A stretch of DNA of 47,500 bases from Theodoxus fluviatilis (Eukaryota > Mollusca > Gastropoda > Cycloneritida > Neritidae). Both the position numbers and the translations under genes were made by a program. Within the stretch, counting starts at the first letter, position 1, and each line of letters begins with the position of its first letter. The stretch is from the NCBI GenBank assembly GCA_034096865.1, contig JAWQFJ010001184.1, forward strand, positions 10,001-57,500. Direction: 5' to 3'. Shown piece after piece: positions 21,162 to 29,341 of this stretch. Under the pieces are notes generated by a model. It worked only from the letters and a program-made list of their open reading frames with translations, was not told the origin of the DNA and ran no database searches.

Positions 21162-22037
21162 TTTTTGACTCACATGCGAAGCAAAAGTGAGTCTATGTAC
21201 TCAGCCGTGTCGTCCGTCCGTCCGTCCGTCCGTCTGGGCGTCCGTCCGGGCGTCCGTCCAGGCGTAAAAAACTTAAACGTTGGATTTTTCTCGGAGACTA
21301 TTAAGTCTATCAACACCAACTGTGGCATGATGGTGTATGATGACAAGGCCTCAAAAAACATACATAGTGACTTGACCTTGCTTCAAGGTCAAGGTCACAG
21401 GAGCCATAAATGTGGTCTCAAAAACAGTCATTTTTCACATTTTCCCAATTTTCTCCCACGTTATTGAGAATGGCGACCTTAGCTACAAGTGGTATATAGG
21501 TCAAAGCAAGCCCTATCTTTTGATACCAGTTTGGTTGACCTTGCGTCAAGGTCAAGGTCACAGGAGCTCTTCAAAGTTGGATTGTATACATATTTTGAAG
21601 TGACCTTGACCCTGAACTATGGAAGATAACTGTTTCAAACTTAATAATTATGTGGGGCACATGTTATACTTTTCTCATGAGACACATTGTTCACATATCA
21701 TCAAGGTCAAGGTCACTTTGACCCTTATGAAATGTGACCAAAATGGGGTAGTGAACCACTAAAAGTGACTATATCTCATGGTAGAAAGTGCCAATAAGCA
21801 CCATTGTGCTTCCTATGTCTTGAATTAACAGCTTTGTGTTGCATGACCTTGGATGACCTTGACCTTGGGTCAAGGTCACATGTATTTTGGTAGGAAAAAT
21901 GTGTAAAGCATTTCTTTGTGTATGATGTCATTGGTAGGTTTAGTTGTTTGACCTTGACCTTGAAGGTCACCTGAAGGTCAAGGTCATATAAAGGTCAAGG
22001 TCAAGCATGTGAGTCGTATGGGCTTTGCCCTTCTTGT
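21162..22037 (+). mobile_element. Dispersed ACTCACATGC / AGGTCA-rich repeat, copy 2
   Basis: Near-identical to 20264-21120 over its whole length. The main difference is an expanded CCGT/GGGCGTCCGTCC tract (about 21206-21270), with a few substitutions elsewhere. Same orientation and same ends (GACTCACATGC at 21167-21177, GCATGTGAGTC at 22005-22015). The two copies are separated by unrelated AT-rich sequence, so this looks like a tandem segmental duplication or two nested insertions of one family. Confidence 0.85.
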
Positions 22038-22529
22038 ATTACTGTGACGTAAAGATAAGAAATATGTGAAGTGGCTAGAGTAGAAGCTGCCATCAAAGCG
22101 AGGCAACAGACAATCTTCAGAAGAAGAGGCCCTGTCAACTAATGTGTCTACGAAGTATGGGGAGTATAGAGAGCGTATGTGAGACTATTGCGCGGACTGC
22201 AGAGGGCTATCCCATAAGCCTCTCGTGTGACCTCCGTTTGCATATTTTGAATGGAATCCTTCCATCACGTGATATGAACTGTGCTAGAGACTCTTTTGCC
22301 GGTAGTCGAAGTTTCCAGTGGACTAGAATGCATCAAACCATGACGTAATCAAACCAAGCAAATTGATGCCAAAACCAGCCAACCAAGCAAGCAAAGAATC
22401 CCAAGCTTAGTAAGACTGTGTGCTTGCAGAGAACCACCATCGCAGCCAGGGCAGATTCTGTCCAGAAACCTAAGAAGAAGCCCACGCTCAAAAAGACGAA
22501 GCTCAAAGACCGCACGGTCAGTTTGGCTG

Positions 22530-23235
22530 ACCGATGATGATGATGATGACGACGACAACGCTGAAGACGGCGAAGACGATGAAGATGATGATGATGATGA
22601 TGACGCTGATTTCGGACCTTTTCCTGAAAATACCAAACTGGTCACCATTGACGTCACAGCCCTGTATACCAACATCCTCCATGACGACATGAAGGAGTCA
22701 CTGCGACACTACTTGATTCAAAAAGTAGAGCCTGACACGCCACCTGTAGAGGTAGTGGTTGAAGTAGCTGATCATGTTCTACAAAACAATGTGTTCAGCT
22801 TTGAAGGCAAGATTTTCAAACAAGCCATGGGAACTGCAATGGGAACTCCCATGGCACCCTCAGCAGCTAATCTTTTCATGGGTATGCTGGAAGAACGTCT
22901 CCTGAATCAAAGCCCAGTACCAGTGAATAGGGAGTTCTGGAAGAGGTTCATTGATGACATTTTCATGCTGTGGATGGGTTCTTCCAAAGATCTGGATGTC
23001 TTCATTGACACTTGAACAGCTTTTATCCAACCATCAAATTCACTGCTAACTCATCACACCAAACGGTATCGTTTCTGGACATCAATATCACCCTGAAGGA
23101 AGGCTATTTCCAGACTGATCTGTACAGCAAGCCAACGGACGCACATGCCTACTTGCACAGTTCATCATCTCACCCAAGACACACTGTGAAGAACATCCCA
23201 TACAGCCTGTTCGTCAGACTACGAAGACTTTGGTT
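22530..23235 (+). pseudogene. Penelope-like element reverse transcriptase fragment, frameshifted
   Basis: The frame through 22620-23009 reads TKLVTIDVTALYTNI, QAMGTAMGTPMAPSAANLF and FWKRFIDDIFMLW. These are the palm motifs of Penelope-like reverse transcriptases, with FIDD as the catalytic motif. One missing base near 23010 creates a stop (TGA 23013). Shifting frame restores LNSFYPTIKFT, VSFLDINITLKEGYFQTDLY and HPRHTVKNIPYSLFVRLRRL. The fingers region upstream and any GIY-YIG endonuclease downstream are missing. Directly upstream, in the same frame, a (GAT)n tract codes an Asp/Glu-rich run. It is a dead, truncated copy. Confidence 0.85.
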
Positions 23236-23394
23236 GACACCTGCTGCTTTCTCCAGAATTCTTGGACTTATATTTGCTCATTTTTCTGGACTATCGTGGT
23301 AATTGGCCAGCCAGGACATCCAAGACTATAAGAATGTCTTACGTCACAGCACACGTAATTCTTTTTATACGTCATCTTGACGCTATTTTATTCT

Positions 23395-23445
23395 TTGCTG
23401 AAGAAGTTGCCGAAAGGCATTGAAATATTCTAAGAAGTACAAACA
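23395..23445 (+). repeat. GCCGAAAGGC hairpin-bearing 3' segment, possible Penelope-like 3' end
   Basis: GCTGAAGAAGTTGCCGAAAG followed by GCATTGAAATATT contains a GCC-GAAA-GGC stem-loop. It resembles the short 3' segments often found after Penelope-like and related elements (recollection, not checked). It sits 160 bp after the reverse transcriptase frame ends. Confidence 0.4.
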
Positions 23446-23488
23446 CAGAAAGTCATCTTGTTTTTTGTTTTCTTTCTCTTTTTTGGAG

Positions 23489-23556
23489 ATGATGATGAGG
23501 AGGAGGAGGAGGAGGAGGAGGAGGAGGAGGATGATGATGAGGAGGAGGAGGAGGAG

Positions 23557-23610
<54 letters not shown>

Positions 23611-23700
23611 GAGGAGGACGAGGAGGAGGAGGAGGAGGTGGTGGTGGAGGAAGAGGAGGAGAAGAAGGAGGAGGAGGGGAATGATGATAATAATGATGAC

Positions 23701-23731
<31 letters not shown>
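23489..23731. repeat. (GAG)n (TAG)n (GAG)n (GAT)n trinucleotide block
   Basis: Consecutive GAG/GAT triplets, about 17 TAG triplets (23559-23609), more GAG/GTG, and (GAT)n at about 23699-23731. The Arg/Ser/Met and His/Pro/Thr open frames over it are repeat artefacts. Confidence 0.95.
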
Positions 23732-23914
23732 TTTGGATTCTATGAGATTTTCAACTGGTCTATTCAAAACCTCATTTGATATAGATTTTAGTTTAAAAAA
23801 TCAAAAAGCCTTTGAATATATATTTAAACTAAGGTTATAGGCTAACAAGGCTGATAGCCTCCAACCGCTGCTCTAAACTTCATATCGACTTCTTCAAAAA
23901 CTTCTAAAATGTCT

Positions 23915-24083
23915 TAGATTCTGTCTGTGTGTTTGTGTGTCTGTGTGTGTCTGTCTGTTTGCATGTCTGTGTGTCTGTCTGTCTGTCTGTCTCTCTCTCT
24001 CCCTCCCTTCCTCGGTCTGTCTCTGTCTGTCTGTCTGTCTCCCCCTCCCCCCTCTCTCTTCTCTTTCTTTCTATCTCTCCCTG

Positions 24084-24114
<31 letters not shown>

Positions 24115-24280
24115 TTCTGTCTCTCTCTGTGAATTTCTCTGTCTGTCCGTCTCTGTCTCTCTCTCTATCTCTCACTCACTCTCTGTGTGTGTCTGTCTGT
24201 GTGTCTGTCTGTGTGTCTGTCTGTCTGCACTTCTGTCTGTGTCTCTCTCTATCTCTCTCTATCTCTCTGTGTCTGTCTGT

Positions 24281-24345
<65 letters not shown>

Positions 24346-24355
24346 TCTCTCTCTC
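23915..24355. repeat. (CTGT)n (CT)n (CTGC)n microsatellite block
   Basis: Variants of CTGT/TGTG/CTCT, ending in about 14 CTGC tetramers (24284-24342). All frames of 60-180 aa across it are repeat-driven. Confidence 0.95.
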
Positions 24356-24460
24356 CCCTTCCCTCTCTGACCAATGGAATTTTGTGTTACCTGCAGTAGA
24401 AATATATTGTATTGAATTGTTTGGCATGGCATGGCATTGCACTTCATTATGTGTCTTTTA
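24349..24460 (+). repeat. Pre-exon module, copy A
   Basis: CTCTGACCAATGGAATTTTG through GTGTTACCTGCAGTAG and CTTCATTATGTGTCTTTT. It is about 95% identical to the reverse complement of 32231-32348. In both places it is preceded by a CT-rich microsatellite and followed by an acceptor and a candidate exon (here 12 bp later). It contains its own internal TTACCTGCAG. It may be a conserved intron end duplicated with a gene, or a small mobile element. Confidence 0.9.
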
Positions 24461-24472
24461 CTGCGCCTGCAG

Positions 24473-24732
24473 GACGAAAATGCTATAAACATCTTGTTGG
24501 GCCTACTTGAGACCTTAAATCCGGAGCAAATGGTTCTGCTCTTTGAACTTTTGTGGTGTATTAGAAGAAGAGAGGAACCATCTCAAGCAGGCCCCATGAG
24601 GACCCCCCGCACCCTACATGCTGCCGCAGCTGCAGCTGCCGTTACTGCGGCAAGAAGGAGGAGGACCCCAAGGGAAGGGAATGCAGCCGCTGTCGCATCA
24701 ACTGCCAACGAAGATGCACCAGCAGCTGCAGC

Positions 24733-24769
<37 letters not shown>
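24473..24769 (+). CDS. Candidate exon, Leu-rich helix followed by Ala/Arg-rich tail
   Basis: After a good acceptor (TGTGTCTTTTACTGCGCCTGCAG, AG 24471-24472 preceded by the module) the frame reads DENAINILLGLLETLNPEQM and VLLFELLWCIRRREEP. This is a convincing amphipathic helical segment of about 35 residues. Poly-Ala/Arg sequence follows (HAAAAAAAVTAARRRR), then an ER-repeat tail coded by a (GA)n microsatellite with a stop at 24767-24769. The tail is probably intronic or UTR microsatellite read as protein, and the true donor may lie earlier. No family recognised. The exon on the opposite strand with the same upstream module (29341-28235) is not similar in sequence. Confidence 0.4.
24737..24767. 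repeat. (GA)n microsatellite
   Basis: About 15 GA dinucleotides forming the Glu-Arg tail of the candidate exon. Confidence 0.9.
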
Positions 24770-25178
24770 TGATTGTTTATTTTCTGCCTTCTGTGTGGCT
24801 TTCTGTGTTGACAAAAGAGATAGACTTAGTACATAAGGGGGAAATGTGTACTTGTGCTTCAGGGGTCTGAAGTTGAAGGGGCAATTCTTATTTATAGAGT
24901 TTTTAGTCGTTCTGGCCAGGACGGTCATAACGAGGGGTTGGAAGGTTAGGGGTTGAAAAGAGACTTTGTCAATTTTTTCACGGTTTGGGGTGAAATTGTG
25001 GCTGGAAGTGGAGTTGTCTTTTTTTCTTCCCATCACATGTAATGTTACTAACACGTTACCGGTGACGTCGTTATTATTACTTGTGTTTTGTTTGGCATAC
25101 AGTAGCGAGGTTTGTGAAACCCTACTGTTGATTGAGGATTGCTGTGGTTGTGGTGGTTGTTTATTTTCTATATTTACA

Positions 25179-25200
25179 GCGGAAGTGACGCCATCTTGGA
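25179..25200. promoter_or_regulatory. ETS + CRE-half + YY1-like composite site
   Basis: GCGGAAGTGACGCCATCTTG packs an ETS core (CGGAAGTG), a CRE half-site (TGACG) and a YY1-like CGCCATCTTG with no spacer. This is a composition typical of TATA-less promoters of broadly expressed animal genes. It lies 410 bp after the candidate exon at 24473-24769 and 300 bp from the end of the minus-strand frame at 25494. Which transcript it would serve is unknown. Confidence 0.4.
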
Positions 25201-25493
25201 TCCGCTGTATTTGAGGCAGTGTTGTTGTTTTCCTTGTATTTGGCTTTGCTTGTCGAACGCTGTTGGCGTTCGCCCTTCACTGCTCGTGCAGCAGGGGGAA
25301 GGTGCTTGATTGATTAAACTGTTGTTTCATTGTACCTGATTCAGTGGTTTCCTTATTTTCCTTGTTGTTTGCGGTGTCCCCTAAGGTGTGACAGTCAGTT
25401 TAGTTGTAAACTCTTCAAGTGCTAATAGTTTCTCGCTCTCAGGGTGATCACCTTGCCCTGCAGCAGCGGGGGATATAGAATCGCAAAACTATA

Positions 25494-25850
25494 TCATAGC
25501 TTTAGTAACTTGTAAGAAAACGCGACACTTTGAAAGCCAGATAGTTGGAGCAAAGAAACAAACTTTGCATCTGGTACGAACAATGAGAAACTTGCATTCT
25601 CAGCCACCGCAGGCTTAAACTGCTTGGGCTCGAAAGCTGCAGCTGCATCCGCTCTAGGAGCAGAACGTTTGCGCGACCTATTGCGTGAGCCCGAAGAGGT
25701 GCTGGGGGCCACAGGCTCATCACGCCGGTTCTTAGCCCGCTCCTTGAGCAGAGAAGCAACTAAAGAGGGGCTGAACAAAGAGATTTCATCTGAGGCCGAA
25801 TACCCAAAGATGTGCTGTACTGCGAGCTCGCCACGGGAACCTCTGTACAC
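25494..25850 (-). CDS. Coding-like fragment, product not recognised
   Basis: The minus-strand frame reads FGYSASDEISLFSPSLVASL, LKERAKNRRDEPVAPSTSSG, a basic Arg/Ser stretch and then FKPAVAENASFSLFVPDAKF before ending at 25494. Its composition (hydrophobic segment, basic linker, second hydrophobic segment) is better than the opposite-strand frame. The N-terminal part is cut by the 25-bp minisatellite that starts at 25851, so no start can be assigned. It might be part of a retroelement gag-like protein or an exon of an unknown gene. I cannot separate these. Confidence 0.35.
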   Translation of the reverse strand: MYRGSRGELAVQHIFGYSASDEISLFSPSLVASLLKERAKNRRDEPVAPSTSSGSRNRSRKRSAPRADAAAAFEPKQFKPAVAENASFSLFVPDAKFVSLLQLSGFQSVAFSYKLLKL

Positions 25851-27368
25851 AGTTCACAACACAACCTCTGTACACAGTTCACAACACAACCTCTGTACAC
25901 AGTTCACAACATAACCTCTGTACACAGTTCACAACATAACCTATGTACACAGTTCACAACATAACCTCTGTACACAGTTCACAACACAACCTCTGTACAC
26001 AGTTCACAACACAACATCTGTACACAGTTCACAACATAACCTCTGTACACAGTTCACAACACATCCTCTGTACACAGTTCACAACATAACCTCTGTACAT
26101 AGTTCACAACACAACCTCTGTACACAGTTCACAACATAACCTCTGTACATAGTTCACAACATAACCTCTGTACACAGTTCACAACATAACCTCTGTACAC
26201 AGTTCACAACACAACCTCTGTACACAGTTCACAACACAACCTCTGTACATAGTTCACAACATAACCTCTGCACACAGTTCACAACATAACCTCTGTACAC
26301 AGTTCACAACATAACCTCTGTACACAGTTCACAACACAACCTCTGTACACAGTTCACAACACAACCTCTGTACACAGTTCACAACATAACCTCTGTACAT
26401 AGTTCACAACACAACCTCTGTACACAGTTCACAACATAACCTCTGTACATAGTTCACAACATAACCTCTGTACACAGTTCACAACATAACCTCTGTACAC
26501 AGTTCACAACATAACCTCTGTACACAGTTCACAACACAACCTCTGTACATAGTTCACAACATAACCTCTGCACACAGTTCACAACATAACCTCTGTACAC
26601 AGTTCACAACATAACCTCTGTACACAGTTCACAACACAACCTCTGTACACAGTTCACAACACAACATCTGTACATAGTTCACAACACAACCTCTGTACAC
26701 AGTTCACAGCACAACCTCTGGACATAGTTCACAACATAACCTCTGCACACAGTTCACAACACAACCTCTGTACACAGTTCACAACATAACCTCTGTACAC
26801 AGTTCACAACATAACCTCTGTACACAGTTCACAACATAACCTCTGTACACAGTTCACAACACAACCTCTGTACATAGTTCACAGCACAACCTCTGTAAAT
26901 AGTTCACAACACAACCTCTGTACACAGTTCACAACATAACCTCTGTAAACAGTTCACAACATAACCTCTGTACACAGTTCACAACATAACCTCTGTACAC
27001 AGTTCACAACATAACCTCTGTACATAGTTCACAGCACAACCTCTGTATATAGTTCACAACACAACCTCTGTACACAGTTCACAACATAACCTCTGTACAC
27101 AGTTCACAGCACAACCTCTGTACACAGTTCACAACATAACCTCTGTACATAGTTCACAACACAACCTCTGTACACAGTTCACAACATAACCTCTGTACAC
27201 AGTTTATAGCACAACCTCTGTACACAGTTCACAACATAACCTCTGTACACAGTTCACAACATAACCTCTGTACATAGTTCACAACACAACCTCTGTACAC
27301 AGTTCACAACATAACCTCTGTACACAGTTCACAGCACAACCTCTGGACATAGTTCACAACACAACCTC
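25851..27368. repeat. 25-bp minisatellite, about 61 copies, with 300-bp higher-order period
   Basis: Unit CCTCTGTACACAGTTCACAA + CAYAA, 25 bp (for example starts 26041, 26066). Variants are TACACAG/TACATAG/TGCACACAG and AACACAA/AACATAA/AGCACAA. The pattern of variants at 26101-26400 repeats almost exactly at 26401-26700, a 12-unit (300-bp) higher-order period. The array ends at 27368 directly against the 3' end of an AGGTCA-type element remnant. Confidence 0.97.
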
Positions 27369-27371
27369 TCA

Positions 27372-27403
27372 GCATGTGAGTCCTGTGGGCTTTGCTCCTC
27401 TTG
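27372..27403 (+). mobile_element. 3'-end remnant of the ACTCACATGC dispersed repeat
   Basis: GCATGTGAGTCCTGTGGGCT followed by TTGCTCCTCTTGTATT matches the 3' terminus of the elements at 20264 and 21162 (GCATGTGAGTCGTATGGGCT then TTGCCCTTCTTGTATT) with a few substitutions. The rest of the element is absent, its place being taken by the 25-bp minisatellite. Confidence 0.75.
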
Positions 27404-27667
27404 TATTGCTGTGGTGGGGTGCAGGCATTGCTAGCCGTTTTGCCTCTCTCTCGTTCAGATGTATCAAGAATCCTATTGCTTTTCCTCCTGGTTGTACAGC
27501 CAGTGATTGCAGGATTTTGGTAGGAGATTTTTTGTGTTGTTTTGTCCGTTGTATGAAGTCGTTCACTAGGAATTCCTTACTTAATTCTGTAGCGTTGCTT
27601 GTAGTTGGCTTGTGGAACAGTCAGCTCCATGAGTATCGTTCCATTCTTTTTTTTCTCATCAAGACCG

Positions 27668-28110
27668 TCTAGCTGTTTCCAAAGAGTCCACTGGATGCCG
27701 TTTCGTTTCTGGTCTGTCGACATCTTCAGGATCCAGTCGATCGCTAAAAGGAACAGGAAGGGTGAAAGCAGGCAGTCTTGTCTCACTCCGGTTTGTACTT
27801 CAAGGCGTCGGTGAGTTGTCGGCCATGAACAATCCTGCACGTCATGTTTTCGTATGACTGCTTGATGATGTTCGTGATCTTTTCCGGCACTCCATAATGT
27901 CTCAGTAGCTTCCAGAGGGTCTGCCTGTCCACACTGTCGAACGCCTTCTCGTAATCAATAAAGTTTACGCAGAGGGGCGAGTTCCACTCCAAGGACTGTT
28001 CCAAGATGATGAGCAGTGTTGCTATCTTGTCTGTACACGATCTTTCCTTGAGTTAGCCGGCTTGTTGGTCACGGAGAAGCCCAACGATGCCGGGAAGCAT
28101 CATAAGAAAC
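27668..28110 (-). pseudogene. Non-LTR retrotransposon reverse transcriptase fragment, frameshifted and truncated
   Basis: The minus strand encodes RSCTDKIATLLIILEQSLEW, VNFIDYEKAFDSVDRQTLW, LLRHYGVPEKITNIIKQSYE, then (after a frameshift near 27790) GVRQDCLLSPFLFLLAIDW and KRNGIQWTLWKQL. These are the central reverse transcriptase blocks of an RTE-like LINE. An in-frame TAA lies at 28055-28053. The frame breaks off before the catalytic FADD block, where unrelated sequence starts (about 27667). It probably belongs to the same family as the 3' fragment at 11034-11311. Inactive. Confidence 0.85.
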
Positions 28111-28234
28111 AACTCTCCTGCGGAATATGCCATTTTGCTTCGTAAAACACACTACTGATGCACAGGGGTAAGGCGCAAGGGAAAGATATCGCTTCCTTGG
28201 ATGTCAGTAACTAACGTCCAGTTCCAGGTGCCTG

Positions 28235-29341
28235 TCACAACACTGTGTAGCTGCACCAGCAACTTTCTCTGCTGGGGCTACGTTTTGCAAGTCGAGAACT
28301 TTTCCCCTGCCTCCCAAGTGTTGGGCGGTAGGAGCACAGAGGGTATAGAGTCAGTCGGTTCCCGTTATATACTGCATCGAACAAGTTGCGAATAAGCCCC
28401 GGCTGCTGGGGCTGCTGGGGCTGCTGGGGCTGCTGGGGCTGCTGGGGCTGCTGGGGCTGCTGCTGCATCTGTATTACAGGCTGCCGTTCTCGGTACTCGT
28501 GCATTGTTTGCAGCAGCGCCAGCTGCCGGCGCCAATGCTCCATTAGCTCCATGTGGCGAATATCTTCCCTGCTTCGCCACTCGGAGTGCTCTGTTTGCAG
28601 CAGCAGCAGCTGCCGGCGCCAATGCTCCATTAGCTCCATGTGGCGAATATCTTCCCTGCTTCGCCGCTCGGAGTGCTCTGTTTGCAGCAGCGCCAGCTGC
28701 CGGCGCCAATTCTCCATTAGCTCCATGTCCATGTGGCGAATATCTTCCCTGCTTCGCCACTCGGAGTGCTCTGTTTGCAGCAGCGCCAGCTGCCGGCGCC
28801 AATGCTCCATTAGCTCCATGTGGCGAATATCTTCCCTGCTTCGCCACTCGGAGTGCTCTGTTTGCAGCAGCGCCAGCTGCCGGCGCCAATACTCCATTAG
28901 TTCCATGTCCATGTGGCGAATATCTTCCCTGCTTCGCCACTCGGAGTGCTCTGTTTGCAGCAGCGCCAGCTGCCGGCGCCAATGCTCCATTAGTTCCATG
29001 TCCAAGTGGCGAATATCTTCCCTGCTTCGCCACTCGGAGTGCTCTGTTTGCAGCAGCGCCAGCTGCCGGCGCCAATGCTCCATGTGGCGAATATCTTCCC
29101 TGCTTCGCCACTCGGAGTGCTCTGTTTCCAGCAGCGCCAGCTGCCGGCGCCAATTCTCCATTAGCTCCATGTGGCGAATATCTTCCCTGCTTCGCCACTC
29201 GGAGTGCTCTGTTTGCAGCAGCAGCAGCTGCTGCTGCATTTGCGCCTTCTCAGCTTGGTTCTGGTCAAGGACGCTCTTGATGAGTCCATGTTGGTCCTCA
29301 AGTAATCTATCCAGATAGTTGTCATAGGTAGTCTTTGGCAG
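28235..29341 (-). CDS. Coiled-coil repeat protein exon with QQP tract (possible SANT/Myb-type transposon-derived protein)
   Basis: After TACTGCAG (AG 29343-29342) the minus-strand frame reads LPKTTYDNYLDRLLEDQHG, then eight tandem units of the type TEHSEWRSREDIRHMELM + EHWRRQLALLQ. In translation order the units are 29, 26, 31, 31, 29, 31, 29 and 29 residues. Next come a QQP tract (about seven repeats), a LIRNLFDAVYNGNRLTLY segment and a stop at 28235. Every length difference between units is a multiple of three bases (87, 78, 93 bp), which points to selection for the frame. The highly charged helical units predict a coiled coil. The style recalls C-terminal regions of SANT/Myb-like proteins of Harbinger transposons, but no DNA-binding domain is in view. 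The open frame runs on upstream through the stop-free satellite, which I regard as intron, not protein. Confidence 0.6.
   Translation of the reverse strand: MPKTTYDNYLDRLLEDQHGLIKSVLDQNQAEKAQMQQQLLLLQTEHSEWRSREDIRHMELMENWRRQLALLETEHSEWRSREDIRHMEHWRRQLALLQTEHSEWRSREDIRHLDMELMEHWRRQLALLQTEHSEWRSREDIRHMDMELMEYWRRQLALLQTEHSEWRSREDIRHMELMEHWRRQLALLQTEHSEWRSREDIRHMDMELMENWRRQLALLQTEHSERRSREDIRHMELMEHWRRQLLLLQTEHSEWRSREDIRHMELMEHWRRQLALLQTMHEYRERQPVIQMQQQPQQPQQPQQPQQPQQPQQPGLIRNLFDAVYNGNRLTLYPLCSYRPTLGRQGKSSRLAKRSPSRESCWCSYTVL
28503..29225 (-). repeat. In-frame coding minisatellite, eight units of 78/87/93 bp
   Basis: The landmark TTTGCAGCAGC (TTTCCAGCAGC in one unit) lies at 28507, 28594, 28681, 28774, 28861, 28954, 29047, 29125 and 29212, giving spacings of 87, 87, 93, 87, 93, 93, 78 and 87. 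The six-base insertion is an extra TCCATG (Met-Asp or Leu-Asp). The nine-base deletion removes Glu-Leu-Met. No unit breaks the frame. Confidence 0.95.

Noticed and set aside
23420..24488. Several low-complexity frames (Arg/Ser/Met-rich, Leu/Ser/Cys/Val-rich)
   Set aside because: Coded by trinucleotide and (CTGT)n/(CTGC)n microsatellites.
28365..29318. Frames of 277, 310 and 258 aa overlapping the coiled-coil exon
   Set aside because: Shadows: because unit lengths are multiples of three, other frames also stay open. Their Ala/Gly- or Cys/Ser-rich composition is less protein-like than the charged helical frame.
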